A stretch of DNA of 64,000 nucleotides, from contig WJYB01000001.1 in the NCBI GenBank assembly GCA_009668015.1, positions 558,001-622,000 on the forward strand, in the 5' to 3' direction. Below the pieces are notes generated by a model. The model was not told the DNA's origin and searched no databases. It saw only the letters and a list, made by a program, of their open reading frames with translations. This DNA comes from Enterobacteriaceae bacterium RIT714. Its GTDB lineage: Bacteria; Pseudomonadota; Gammaproteobacteria; Enterobacterales; Enterobacteriaceae. The translations under genes and the position numbers were made by a program. The number at the start of each line of letters is the position of its first letter. Position 1 is the stretch's first letter. Positions 44,917 to 55,258 of the stretch are shown here, piece after piece.

Positions 44917-45914
44917 ACCAGCACCTCCCCGGCGAATTTGGCCTGCGCCAGCAGACGCAGCGACTGCGTCCGGGCCAGCCCGTCAGCCACGGGCGTATCA
45001 ATGATAAATTCGTCAATGCCCCAGGTCTGGTGCAGGTTTTCCAGCTCCGCAAGCACCGATTCGGCGGTGCCTTTGATCAGCGACTGGGCGCGACGGGCAA
45101 TGCGCAGCGGCTCACTCTGCGCCTGACGCGCAAAGGCATACGCCTGCTCCTCGCTGGCGACCGTCACCCGCTGTCCGTTGGCCAGTTCAACGCCCCACAC
45201 TTCCACTTTCTCGGCCAGCGCGTCGGCTTGAGCCTGCGTCGGTGCGACGATAGCCTGTACCGCCACGATGGCGTTAAGCGCACTGTTGGCGCGCCAGGTT
45301 TTCAGCACATCACGCAGGAGCGTGGCATCCCCGTTCAGATGAGCCGCGAAGACAAAATTCCAGCCGAGTTTTGCCGCCAGTAATGCACTTTCGATGCTGG
45401 CACCGAGCAGAAATTTCTCCGCCGGAGCGGACGGTAACGGCGTGGCGTTGACCGCATCATCCTGACGGTCAGCCGTCTGTAAGAGCCAGCCGTCAAGCTG
45501 CGTCAGTTGATCGGCGAAATCGCCCTTTTCGTCCTGATGTAAACCCCGCTGCAGCGCGCGCGTCGACAGCGGCAGCCCTCCCGGGGCTTTGCCGACGCCT
45601 AAATCCACGCGGCCAGGCGCAATTGAGGCCAGCACGTTAAAATTTTCGGCCACTTTATAGGGGCTGTAGTGTTGCAGCATCACGCCGCCGGAGCCGACGC
45701 GAATATGTTTTGTCTGGCCGAGGATCCAGGCCATCAGGAGTTCCGGAGACGGACTTGCGAGCTGAGAAGTATTGTGGTGTTCGGCAATCCAGAAGCGGTG
45801 AAACCCCAGCGCTTCGGCCTGTTTTGCCAGACTTAAGGTACGCGCCAGCGCATCGGCGGCCGTTTCGTTTACCGCTACGGGACTTTTATCCAGAATGCTG
45901 ATTCGCCAGGACAT
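44913..45914 (-). CDS. Luciferase-like (LLM) flavin oxidoreductase, MsnO8-type; first gene of the operon
   Basis: This 333-residue single-subunit bacterial-luciferase-fold protein has RISILDKSPVAVNETAADAL, HRFWIAEHHNTSQLASPSPE, IRVGSGGVMLQHYSPYKVAE and a C-terminal HQTWGIDEFIIDTPV. It lacks the insertions of the NtaA/DszA group, so it is a different subclass from the monooxygenase at 42462. Its reaction is unknown. It leads the operon, and the promoter must lie in the 110-base gap to the kinase gene. No clear CysB or Cbl site was recognised there. Confidence 0.85.
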   Translation of the reverse strand: MSWRISILDKSPVAVNETAADALARTLSLAKQAEALGFHRFWIAEHHNTSQLASPSPELLMAWILGQTKHIRVGSGGVMLQHYSPYKVAENFNVLASIAPGRVDLGVGKAPGGLPLSTRALQRGLHQDEKGDFADQLTQLDGWLLQTADRQDDAVNATPLPSAPAEKFLLGASIESALLAAKLGWNFVFAAHLNGDATLLRDVLKTWRANSALNAIVAVQAIVAPTQAQADALAEKVEVWGVELANGQRVTVASEEQAYAFARQAQSEPLRIARRAQSLIKGTAESVLAELENLHQTWGIDEFIIDTPVADGLARTQSLRLLAQAKFAGEVLV

Positions 45915-46024
45915 GTTGTGTTCTCGTTTGACTTAACATGTCGTCATTATTAAAGGGCGATTTCACCTCTGAGAAACAATTAATTTACATTTGGTTTGCC
46001 GGAAAACAGAAATGCAAAGCCAGG

Positions 46025-46564
46025 TTAACGGTTTAACGTTAACTCTGCGATCAGGCTTTCAGCCTCTTTGCGACAGGTAATCCGCACAAAACGAATATGG
46101 GCATACTGCGGATGATGCATATCAGCGAGGTAACGCTCGCGGTTGCTGCGCCAGGTTTTGATTGTCCACAGCAGCACTGACTCGCGGCTTAAAAATGAAC
46201 GGCGAAAACTTTCGCGATTTCCTGTTCCCGGCCACAGCTCCTGTTGCGTCCAGGACCGCGTCGCTGCACGCTTCACCGCCTGCCACAGCGTGCGGGCGAA
46301 CCCACAATCCACCCACACCACCATGTCGATGTCGCGCCATTTAACCGGTCGGGTACGATTGTAATTCCCATCAAGCACCCAGCCCGGAGACGCATTCAGG
46401 GCGGCTTCCAGTTTTAGCAGCAGCTGTTCATCTGGCGTCCCCTGCCAGTCCGGGCGCCAGTACAGCGTGTCCATTTCGATATAAGGTAGCGAAAGCTCAG
46501 CGGCGAGGCGTTTTGCGAGGGTCGTTTTACCGCTGCCGCTGGTGCCGACAAGGTTGATTTTCAT
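46025..46564 (-). CDS. P-loop NTPase, adenylate-kinase-like (topology-modulation/FlaR type)
   Basis: This 179-residue cytoplasmic protein has a Walker A GTSGSGKTT at residues 7-15, followed by LAKRLAAELSLPYIEMDTLYW and GWVLDGNYNRTRPVKW. These are the marks of the small kinase-like family often called DNA topology modulation protein. No phosphate acceptor is known. It lies 110 bases upstream of the eight-gene operon, on the same strand, and could be read into it. Confidence 0.8.
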   Translation of the reverse strand: MKINLVGTSGSGKTTLAKRLAAELSLPYIEMDTLYWRPDWQGTPDEQLLLKLEAALNASPGWVLDGNYNRTRPVKWRDIDMVVWVDCGFARTLWQAVKRAATRSWTQQELWPGTGNRESFRRSFLSRESVLLWTIKTWRSNRERYLADMHHPQYAHIRFVRITCRKEAESLIAELTLNR

Positions 46565-46913
46565 AGCATTGGCCGATCGGGTTCAGAGTGGGGACAAGCG
46601 TCATAGTAGCGTTTTATTAATGTTAATGAAACGCTATTTCGGCTTCACCGCTGCGGCGTTACGTGGTGGATCAACTTATTATTTGACTTAGGTAGAGAAT
46701 TTAATTTACCCATTAATAAACGGAGTGCTTTTGTTTGCATTTTTATTACATAACAAAAATTGAATAGTTAAAAATATTTAATTTAGCGTCTTTCTTATCT
46801 ACCCCATTCTGTGGAAGAATGCGCAGTCCGTAATAAACAGAACAATAACTTTGTCTTGCCTGAACTTTTTTCGGGCGGCTTCTGCTTTTCTTGACATCAC
46901 CATGGAGTTTTTC
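46565..46913. other. Intergenic region upstream of the Aer-like receptor
   Basis: About 350 bases, very AT-rich between 46680 and 46800, with no supported gene. No convincing flagellar sigma-28 promoter (TAAA-N15-GCCGATAA) was found by eye, although a chemoreceptor gene follows. Confidence 0.4.
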
Positions 46914-48449
46914 ATGAGAAATAACACTCCTGTTACACAAAGCGAGTATTTGCTTAACGAAGGGTCGACGCTGATGTCGACGACCAATACGCAGAGTTAT
47001 ATTACCTATGCGAACTCGGCTTTTATTGAAGCCAGTGGTTATAAAGAAGAACATCTTATTGGCGAACCACATAATGTGATTCGCCACCCCGATATGCCGC
47101 CGGAGGCGTTCGGTGATATGTGGTTCACGCTCCAGCAGGGGCAGAGCTGGACCGGGCTGGTAAAAAACCGCCGCCACAACGGCGATCACTACTGGGTCCG
47201 CGCCAACGTGACGCCGGTTTATCAGAACGACACCCTGACCGGCTATATTTCTGTGCGTAATATTCCGCCGCGCGACGAAATCGCCGCCAGCGAAAATCTC
47301 TATCAACGGGTCAGAAATAATGACTTAACCGGCCACCGTTTTTATAAAGGGGTGCTGGTTCGCCGCGGTTTATTCTCTTTTCTTTCGCTGTTTAAAAAAA
47401 TCAGCACCGCAAAAAGAGTGAATTATGGCATCGCGATTACCGCCCTGCTCACTCTGCTGGCGACATTATTATTGCCGCAAGGTGCCATACAAATAGCGGG
47501 CATTATTCTGCCGTTTATTATTCTCGCGTTATATCTTCACGCGCAAATCAACCGCCCGCTGAAAACCATTGTCCGACATATGCAACATGTCGTTTCGGGA
47601 CGAAAAACCGCTTATTACCATTTCGACCGCGTCGATGAAGTCGGCATGATGATGCGACTGGTGAATCAGTCGGGCCTTAATCTGAATTCGCTGGTGGACG
47701 ATGTGGGCACGCAAATCGCCGGGATCAGCACCATCAGCCAGCAGGTGGAAAAAGAAGGTGCCTCACTGCAGGCGCGTTCAGAAGAGACCGCCGATGACTT
47801 GCAACAAACCGCAGCCGCCGTCGAAGAGATTGCCAGCGCCGTGCAGCAAACCGCGCAAACAGCCGGGGAAGCGATAGATATGGCCGATCGCACCAGCAGC
47901 AGCGCCCGCAGCGGCGAAACGGCGATGAAGCAAACCATTGGCATGATGCAGTCGGTGTCGAAGGATAACAGCCAGATCGTCGATATTATCGGCGTGATCG
48001 ACAGGATCGCGTTTCAGACCAATATCCTGGCGCTTAACGCCGCCGTAGAGGCCGCACGCGCCGGAGAAGCCGGTCGGGGATTCGCGGTGGTGGCGGCAGA
48101 AGTGCGCAATCTGGCCCAACACTCCGCGTCCGCGGCCAAAGAGATCAAGATGCTGATTGAGAAAAACGTCGCCAGCGTCAATGCCGGCGTAGCGATGGTC
48201 GAACAGACGGAAACACACCTCACCGCGATGATCGGCAATGTGCTGCAGGTGACATCATTAATTAAAGAGATCGGCCACGCGACCCAGGAGCAGACTCAGG
48301 CGCTGACGCTGATTAACGAGTCGATCTCGCGCATCGGCGTCATGACCCATAACAATACCGGTATGGTCGATAACGTCACTCGCGCCGCGCATCACCTGAC
48401 GCAGCGCACAACGCGACTGCAACAGGCGATTGCGGTCTTTGGTGGTTAA
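46914..48449 (+). CDS. Aer-like PAS-domain methyl-accepting chemoreceptor
   Basis: This 511-residue energy/redox taxis receptor is anchored in the inner membrane without a periplasmic sensor. The N-terminal PAS domain ([59 protein letters not shown]) closely follows the FAD-binding PAS of E. coli Aer. A hydrophobic hairpin (about residues 165-205) follows, then HAMP and a signalling domain with the invariant [20 protein letters not shown] tip. GGAG precedes the ATG at 46914. It overlaps the convergent cupin gene by four bases. It could be a second Aer-type receptor. Confidence 0.9.
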   Translation: MRNNTPVTQSEYLLNEGSTLMSTTNTQSYITYANSAFIEASGYKEEHLIGEPHNVIRHPDMPPEAFGDMWFTLQQGQSWTGLVKNRRHNGDHYWVRANVTPVYQNDTLTGYISVRNIPPRDEIAASENLYQRVRNNDLTGHRFYKGVLVRRGLFSFLSLFKKISTAKRVNYGIAITALLTLLATLLLPQGAIQIAGIILPFIILALYLHAQINRPLKTIVRHMQHVVSGRKTAYYHFDRVDEVGMMMRLVNQSGLNLNSLVDDVGTQIAGISTISQQVEKEGASLQARSEETADDLQQTAAAVEEIASAVQQTAQTAGEAIDMADRTSSSARSGETAMKQTIGMMQSVSKDNSQIVDIIGVIDRIAFQTNILALNAAVEAARAGEAGRGFAVVAAEVRNLAQHSASAAKEIKMLIEKNVASVNAGVAMVEQTETHLTAMIGNVLQVTSLIKEIGHATQEQTQALTLINESISRIGVMTHNNTGMVDNVTRAAHHLTQRTTRLQQAIAVFGG

Positions 48450-48844
48450 CGATCCTGATACTGTTCGTCGGTCACTTTTTCCAGCCAGTCGACGGGGCTA
48501 CCGTTCACCGATTCGGCGATGGCGATATGCGTCATCGCCGTTTGCGAGCTGGCTCCGTGCCAGTGTTTGACGCCAGGCGGGATCCACGCGATGTCGCCCT
48601 GGTTCAGCGGTTGCGCCTCTTTACCCCACTCCTGCAGCCAGCCGCGCCCGTGCGTGACAATCAGCGTTTGCCCCAGCGGATGCGTGTGCCATGCGGTACG
48701 TGCGCCTGGCTCGAATGTCACCGTGGCGCCGCCGACCGTTGCCGGTTCAGTGGCCTGAAATGGCGCATCAATACGTACCGTTCCACTAAACCACGCTTCT
48801 GGCCCACGGACTGACGGTAATGAACCACTACGGATAATTTTCAT
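48446..48844 (-). CDS. Cupin-domain protein
   Basis: This 132-residue protein is a single conserved beta-barrel. Metal-binding cupin motifs are visible: [20 protein letters not shown] (motif 1 with two histidines) and [16 protein letters not shown] (motif 2). Similar proteins are often annotated as carboxymuconolactone-type cupins; the substrate is not predictable. It is divergent from a LysR gene with a 111-base gap, so it is probably that regulator's target. Confidence 0.82.
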   Translation of the reverse strand: MKIIRSGSLPSVRGPEAWFSGTVRIDAPFQATEPATVGGATVTFEPGARTAWHTHPLGQTLIVTHGRGWLQEWGKEAQPLNQGDIAWIPPGVKHWHGASSQTAMTHIAIAESVNGSPVDWLEKVTDEQYQDR

Positions 48845-48910
48845 GCTTCCTCCTGTTTTGCTGTTGCGTTAACAGTAGCGCAAAGCATGCACCGACATTA
48901 GACAGCATAA

Positions 48911-49846
<936 letters not shown>

Positions 49847-50226
49847 GCTATTTCCCGCCCCGCCTGCAAAATACGCTTGTGTTGATGAAAGGGATTCATC
49901 AATACCCGTTCGAAACTGTTAAGTGTAAATGATGATTAACGCTGCAGCAGAACGGTCGTTTTGTCTAAAATATACCCACAATTCAGCGCGTTGTGATAAC
50001 TATCTGCTCTGACCACACGTTTTCATTCGACCTGCATCACTTTCACGCTGGTTATATTTTGCGTCGTTTATGGATTGCAGGTAGGATGCTTCGCCATGTT
50101 TTGCCTTATCCATACGCAGAATGACTGGAAAGGCGGCATGTGCCTGCGCAGAAGCAATCGTTTGGTCTGCTGGCTGCCAGGCGCGGACATCCCCAAGATG
50201 ATTCAGACAGGTAAACAGGTAACTCA
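49847..50226. other. Intergenic region before ansP with hairpin and a short coupled frame
   Basis: These 380 bases contain an inverted repeat TTGATGAA-AGGGA-TTCATCAA (49882-49902), without a T tail. A 44-codon frame starting at 50096 has a TGA that overlaps the ansP ATG. The rest shows nothing I can name. Confidence 0.5.
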
Positions 50227-50230
50227 ATGA
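50096..50230 (+). CDS. Possible short coupled ORF upstream of ansP
   Basis: The 44-codon frame begins MFCLIHTQNDWKGGMCLRRS and ends GKQVTQ. Its TGA overlaps the ansP start (ATGA), and GGA lies about seven bases upstream of its ATG. It has no recognisable domain. It may be a leader controlling ansP translation or simply chance. Confidence 0.25.
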   Translation: MFCLIHTQNDWKGGMCLRRSNRLVCWLPGADIPKMIQTGKQVTQ

Positions 50231-51723
50231 AAACAAGCAATAAAAACGCAGCGGAACATCATGCTGCGAAACGTCGCTGGTTGAACTCTCACGAAGAGGG
50301 CTACCACAAAGCGATGGGTAACCGTCAGGTACAGATGATCGCCATCGGCGGCGCTATTGGTACAGGTCTGTTTTTAGGTGCAGGCGCCCGTCTGCAAATG
50401 GCTGGCCCTGCTCTCGCCCTGGTCTATCTGGTGTGCGGGATCTTCTCCTTCTTTATTCTGCGTGCGCTCGGCGAACTGGTCCTTCACCGCCCTTCGAGCG
50501 GCAGCTTTGTCTCTTATGCCCGTGAATTCCTCGGTGAAAAAGCCGCCTATGTGGCGGGCTGGATGTACTTCGTCAACTGGGCGATGACCGGTATTGTCGA
50601 TATCACCGCGGTCGCACTTTACATGCACTACTGGGGCGCATTTGGCGATGTGCCACAGTGGGTATTTGCCCTTGGCGCGCTGGCGATTGTTGGCACGATG
50701 AACATGATCGGCGTGAAGTGGTTCGCTGAAATGGAGTTCTGGTTCGCGCTGGTCAAGGTGCTGGCGATTGTGATCTTCCTGGTGGTGGGTACCATGTTTC
50801 TCGGCAGCGGAAAACCGCTCGACGGCGGCGCGACCGGTTTCCATCTGATCACCGACAACGGCGGTTTCTTCCCGCACGGCTTGCTGCCTGCGCTGGTACT
50901 GGTTCAGGGGGTTGTTTTCGCCTTCGCCTCTATTGAACTGGTTGGAACCGCAGCGGGCGAATGTAAAGACCCGCAGACGATGGTGCCAAAAGCCATTAAC
51001 AGTGTGATCTGGCGTATCGGCCTGTTCTATGTGGGCTCGGTGGTGTTGCTGGTGTTATTGCTGCCATGGAACGCCTATCAGGCCGGTCAAAGTCCGTTTG
51101 TCACCTTCTTCTCGAAACTGGGCGTGCCATACGTCGGCAGCATCATGAACATTGTGGTGCTGACCGCTGCGCTCTCCAGCCTGAACTCCGGTTTGTACTC
51201 CACGGGCCGTATTCTGCGCTCCATGTCGATGGGCGGATCTGCACCAAAATTCATGTCGAAGATGAGCAAACAGCAGGTTCCTTACGCGGGGATTCTGGCT
51301 ACGCTGGTGGTTTACGTCTTTGGCGTATTCCTGAACTATCTGGTGCCCTCTCAGGTCTTTGAGATTGTGCTGAACGTGGCGGCTCTCGGCATTATCGCCT
51401 CCTGGGCGTTTATCGTGGTGTGCCAGATGCGCCTGCGTAAAGCGATCAAAGAAGGCAAAGCGGCGGACGTGAGCTTTAAGATGCCGGGCGCGCCGGTCAC
51501 TTCATGGCTGACGCTGCTGTTCCTGCTCAGCGTACTGGTACTGATGGCGTTTGATTATCCGAACGGCACCTACACCATCGCCACCATTCCGCTGCTGGCC
51601 GTGCTGCTGATTGCGGGCTGGTTCGGCGTGCGTAAGCGCGTTAACGAGATCCACAGTACCGCGCCCGTGCTGGCAGAAGATGAAAAGCACGACGGTCCAC
51701 TGATTGAAGAGACGTCGCGTTAA
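50227..51723 (+). CDS. ansP: L-asparagine permease AnsP
   Basis: This 498-residue amino acid/polyamine/organocation (APC) permease has 12 spans. It follows E. coli AnsP throughout (RRWLNSHEEGYHKAMGNRQV, GAIGTGLFLGAGARLQMAGP, HRPSSGSFVSYAREFLGEKA), including the charged C-terminal tail. It imports L-asparagine by proton symport. Only the first dozen residues diverge from E. coli. Confidence 0.96.
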   Translation: MKTSNKNAAEHHAAKRRWLNSHEEGYHKAMGNRQVQMIAIGGAIGTGLFLGAGARLQMAGPALALVYLVCGIFSFFILRALGELVLHRPSSGSFVSYAREFLGEKAAYVAGWMYFVNWAMTGIVDITAVALYMHYWGAFGDVPQWVFALGALAIVGTMNMIGVKWFAEMEFWFALVKVLAIVIFLVVGTMFLGSGKPLDGGATGFHLITDNGGFFPHGLLPALVLVQGVVFAFASIELVGTAAGECKDPQTMVPKAINSVIWRIGLFYVGSVVLLVLLLPWNAYQAGQSPFVTFFSKLGVPYVGSIMNIVVLTAALSSLNSGLYSTGRILRSMSMGGSAPKFMSKMSKQQVPYAGILATLVVYVFGVFLNYLVPSQVFEIVLNVAALGIIASWAFIVVCQMRLRKAIKEGKAADVSFKMPGAPVTSWLTLLFLLSVLVLMAFDYPNGTYTIATIPLLAVLLIAGWFGVRKRVNEIHSTAPVLAEDEKHDGPLIEETSR

Positions 51724-51740
51724 AATACGCTAAAGCGAAC

Positions 51741-51770
51741 AAGGGAAGGCCAGTTGCCTTCCCTTTTTTT
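51741..51770 (+). terminator. Rho-independent terminator of ansP
   Basis: AAGGGAAGGC (51741-51750) pairs with GCCTTCCCTT (51756-51765) around CAGTT and is followed by five T residues. Confidence 0.93.
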
Positions 51771-51778
51771 ATGGCTGA

Positions 51779-52840
51779 TTACAGCGCGATACGAATCACA
51801 TCATCCGGCTGGGTCGCCTCCTGCTGACGGGTCGACTTCTGTTTTACCGTCACGTACAGGGTTTTACCATCCGCAGACAACGCCAGGCTGTTCGGGAAGG
51901 TCGGGGTAGCAAAAGTTTTGGTCACTTTGTACGTTTTTGCGTCGATCACGCTGACTTTACCCGCTTCGCGATGGGTGACGTACACCTCGTTACGCGCCGG
52001 GTTAAACAGCACGGCCAGCGATTCAGGAGCGGCGATTTTCTCAATCACTTTGCCATCTTTCAGATTCACGACCAGCACTTCTGGCTGCTTCGAATCGGTG
52101 AGAAACGCGCGTTGTCCTGCCGTATCGAGGCTCAGGTTCAGATAGAAATGCTCTTTTCCGTCGTCCTGCACTTTTTTACGACTCAGCACTTTATGCGTCG
52201 CGGTATCAATGGTGATCAGCTCACCGTCAGCATTGGTGCTGTACAGGCGTTTCGCCTGCGCATCCAGCGCCAGACCGGTGCTGTAAGTTCCGGTGTTGGT
52301 GATGGTCTCTTTCAGCTTCAGCGTTTCACCATCGACAGCCCAAATCACGCTCTCTTTGCCGATACCGGTGATGTACACGGTATTCGTCGTGTCATCCGCC
52401 ACCAGTTCACGCGGCTGGAGCGGCTTAACGGTTTCGCTACGCTTGCGATCGTCCAGCACCAGACGCCCTTTAAGATCGCCGGTTTTGGCGTCAATGGCGG
52501 TCACCGCGCTGTTGGTGGTATTACCGAACCACAGGGTCTGGGTGGCGTTGTTAATGGTTGCGCCAAAAGGCTTCAGATCGTTATGAATGGCTTGTGTCAC
52601 TTCCAGCGTGACCGGATCGAGACGGTAAACCACCCCGCCTTTGTCCGTTTTACGGCTTTGCGTCGTGGCCACCCACAGGGCATTTTCCTGCTGGCTGACG
52701 GCCATTTCATAAGCGCCTTTGCCTACCGCTTTGCGCAGCATCTCTTCTGCAGCATGAACATTAAACGAGCCCGCTACCAGCAGCGAACCCAGCAGCAGTG
52801 AACCACGCAGACGCGGTGAGCACAGATGACGTAATGACAT
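51779..52840 (-). CDS. yncE: Periplasmic beta-propeller protein YncE
   Basis: This 353-residue seven-bladed beta-propeller has a signal peptide (residues 1-30, ending NVHA before AEEMLRKA). Repeated strands such as VAGTIDAKTG-like blades end each motif (VTAIDAKTGDLKGRLVLDDR, VSVIDAKTYKVTKTF). The start at 52840 has AAAGGGAG upstream and gives the same length as E. coli YncE. In E. coli it is iron- and Fur-controlled and sits next to yncD. Its ligand is not established. Confidence 0.94.
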   Translation of the reverse strand: MSLRHLCSPRLRGSLLLGSLLVAGSFNVHAAEEMLRKAVGKGAYEMAVSQQENALWVATTQSRKTDKGGVVYRLDPVTLEVTQAIHNDLKPFGATINNATQTLWFGNTTNSAVTAIDAKTGDLKGRLVLDDRKRSETVKPLQPRELVADDTTNTVYITGIGKESVIWAVDGETLKLKETITNTGTYSTGLALDAQAKRLYSTNADGELITIDTATHKVLSRKKVQDDGKEHFYLNLSLDTAGQRAFLTDSKQPEVLVVNLKDGKVIEKIAAPESLAVLFNPARNEVYVTHREAGKVSVIDAKTYKVTKTFATPTFPNSLALSADGKTLYVTVKQKSTRQQEATQPDDVIRIAL

Positions 52841-52921
52841 GACGACTCCCTTTGATAAAAAATGTGTAATGCCGACATTGCTTCCCTGAGACGAAGTCAT
52901 GGCTTCATCATATTAATTGTT

Positions 52922-52940
52922 GAGAATAGTAATCATTATT
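52922..52940. promoter_or_regulatory. Fur box between yncE and yncD
   Basis: GAGAATAGTAATCATTATT matches 15 of 19 positions of the Fur consensus GATAATGATAATCATTATC. It lies 82 bases upstream of yncE and 168 upstream of yncD, in their shared intergenic region. Confidence 0.7.
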
Positions 52941-53107
52941 CTGATGAATGTGGAGTCTTTGTTTGCCGTTTCGCTCTTCTGCCCGCGATTATCTACACTT
53001 CCGTTAACGCAATGTGCTGTTAAAGTTTTCAATGTCTTTACAAAAGATTTACCATACGCACATATGTTCCATTTGGTTCGTTTTTCATCCTCAATCGGTT
53101 TCTATTC

Positions 53108-55222
53108 ATGAAAATTATTTCTGCCAGTCAGGCAACGCTCTCTTTTCTGTGGGCCCCTCTTGTCTTTTCGCCCGCAGCAGCACTGGCCGCACAAGAACAG
53201 ACGATGATCGTCAGCGCGACACCCCAGACCGTTTCAGAGCTGGACACCCCCGCCGCCGTGAGCGTGGTTAACGGGGATGACATGCGACAGGCCGCGCCGC
53301 GCGTTAATCTTTCCGAATCTCTGGGAAGCGTTCCCGGTCTGCAAATTCAAAACCGTCAAAACTATGCCCAGGATTTGCAGCTTTCGATGCGCGGATTCGG
53401 TGCGCGTTCGACATTTGGCGTGCGCGGCATTCGCATGTATGTCGATGGCATTCCGGCTACCATGCCGGATGGCCAAGGCCAGACGTCCAATATCGATCTG
53501 AGCAGTATTGATAGCGTTGAAGTGCTGCGCGGGCCTTTTTCCGCGCTCTACGGCAACGCTTCTGGCGGGGTGATCAACATCGCCAGTCAGACCGGGCAGC
53601 AACCGCCAACCATTGAAGCCAGCAGCTATTACGGCAGTAACGGTACCTGGCGTTACGGCATGAAAGCCACCGGCGCGATGGGCGATGGCACGCACGCTGG
53701 CGACGTGGATTACACCGTTTCAACCACGCGTTTCACCACCAAAGGCTATCGCGATCACAGCGGCGCGCGTAAAAATCTCGCCAACGCCAAACTCGGGGTA
53801 CGCATTGATGACGCCAGCAAATTGACGCTGATTTTTAACAGCGTGGATATGAAAGCCAACGATCCGGGTGGTCTCGATTATCAGGAATGGCGCGACAATC
53901 CCCGTCAGTCTCCGCGCGCCGATCAGTACAATACGCGTAAAACGATCAAGCAGACCCAGGCCGGGCTGCGCTATGAACGCCAGCTAACTGCGCAGGACGA
54001 TCTCAGCGTGATGATGTACGCCGGCGAGCGCGAAATGACGCAATACCAGTCGATCCCGTATCAGCCTCAGCTCAAAGAGACCCATTCCGGCGGAGTGATC
54101 GATATGCAGCGCCACTATCAGGGCATTGATACCCGCTGGACGCATCGCGGCGAGCTGCTGGTTCCCGTGACCTTTACCACCGGTCTGAACTACGAAAACA
54201 TGAGTGAAGATCGCCGGGGCTATGAAAACTTCGTCATGAGCAATGGCGTGCCGGATTACGGCGTGAAAGGCGATAAACGCCGTAATGAACGCAACCTGAT
54301 GTGGAATGTCGATCCCTATCTGCAAACCAGCTGGCAGCTGACGCAAAAACTGTCGCTGGATGCCGGGGTGCGCTACAGCTCCGTATGGTTTGATTCCAAC
54401 GACCATTACGTGAAAGGCGCAAACGGCGATGACAGCGGCGATGCGAGCTATCACAAGTGGCTGCCAGCCAGCTCGCTGAAATACGCTATCACCGATGCGT
54501 GGAATGTGTACGCTGCGGCGGGTCGCGGCTTCGAAACGCCGACGATTAACGAACTCTCCTATCGCTCAGGCAATCAAAGTGGTTTGAACTTCGGGCTTAA
54601 ACCCTCAACCAACAACACCTACGAGGTGGGCAGCAAAACCCGCGTCGGCAATGGCCTGTTGACCGCAGCACTATTCCGAACCGATACCGATGATGAGATC
54701 GTCGTTGACGCCAGCTCCGGCGGACGCACCAGCTACAAAAATGCCGGTAAAACCCGCCGCCAGGGCGTTGAACTCTCTCTCGACCAGCAGTTTGCGGAAA
54801 ACTGGAAACTGAAAATGGCGTGGACGTATCTGGACGCCACTTATCGTACCAACGTCTGTTCTGACGCAAATTGCAATGGTAACCGCATGCCGGGCATCGC
54901 CCGCAATATGGGCTATGCCTCGTTTGGCTGGCAGCCGGAAGAAGGCTGGTATGCGGGCTCGGATGTGCGCTATATGAGCGACATTATGGCGGACGATGAA
55001 AACACCGCCAAAGCCCCGTCTTATACCGTGGTGGGTCTGAATACCGGTTATAAATTCAATTACGGTAACTGGGGAATGGATCTGTTTGGCCGTGTCGATA
55101 ACCTGTTCGATAAAGAATATGTCGGATCGGTCATCGTCAATGAATCCAACGGCCGCTACTACGAACCGGCTCCGGGGCGTAACTACGGCGTTGGAATGTC
55201 TGTTTCATACCGTTTTGAATAA
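53108..55222 (+). CDS. yncD: TonB-dependent outer-membrane receptor YncD (PQQ receptor PqqU)
   Basis: This 704-residue protein has a signal peptide, a TonB box near residues 30-35 (EQTMIVSATP), a plug domain (SLGSVPGLQIQNRQNYAQDL, VEVLRGPFSALYGNASGGVI) and a 22-strand barrel ending VGMSVSYRFE. E. coli YncD was long uncharacterised and is now reported as the importer of pyrroloquinoline quinone. Here it is divergent from yncE with a Fur box between. The ribosome site before the ATG is weak. Confidence 0.94.
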   Translation: MKIISASQATLSFLWAPLVFSPAAALAAQEQTMIVSATPQTVSELDTPAAVSVVNGDDMRQAAPRVNLSESLGSVPGLQIQNRQNYAQDLQLSMRGFGARSTFGVRGIRMYVDGIPATMPDGQGQTSNIDLSSIDSVEVLRGPFSALYGNASGGVINIASQTGQQPPTIEASSYYGSNGTWRYGMKATGAMGDGTHAGDVDYTVSTTRFTTKGYRDHSGARKNLANAKLGVRIDDASKLTLIFNSVDMKANDPGGLDYQEWRDNPRQSPRADQYNTRKTIKQTQAGLRYERQLTAQDDLSVMMYAGEREMTQYQSIPYQPQLKETHSGGVIDMQRHYQGIDTRWTHRGELLVPVTFTTGLNYENMSEDRRGYENFVMSNGVPDYGVKGDKRRNERNLMWNVDPYLQTSWQLTQKLSLDAGVRYSSVWFDSNDHYVKGANGDDSGDASYHKWLPASSLKYAITDAWNVYAAAGRGFETPTINELSYRSGNQSGLNFGLKPSTNNTYEVGSKTRVGNGLLTAALFRTDTDDEIVVDASSGGRTSYKNAGKTRRQGVELSLDQQFAENWKLKMAWTYLDATYRTNVCSDANCNGNRMPGIARNMGYASFGWQPEEGWYAGSDVRYMSDIMADDENTAKAPSYTVVGLNTGYKFNYGNWGMDLFGRVDNLFDKEYVGSVIVNESNGRYYEPAPGRNYGVGMSVSYRFE

Positions 55223-55227
55223 AAACC

Positions 55228-55258
55228 CTGGCAGCGTGCTGCTGCCAGACGTTTTTTT
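55228..55258. terminator. Bidirectional terminator between yncD and the chemoreceptor gene
   Basis: CTGGCAGC (55228-55235) and GCTGCCAG (55241-55248) pair around GTGCT, followed on the plus strand by ACGTTTTTTT and on the minus strand by GGTTTTTATT. It therefore serves both convergent genes. Confidence 0.92.

Noticed and set aside
38413-45914. Eight-gene operon as an alkanesulfonate (ssu) or dibenzothiophene system
   Set aside because: The transporter is of the polar amino acid type rather than the SsuABC type, and an amino acid deacylase and acetyltransferase are included, which fits cysteine derivatives better.
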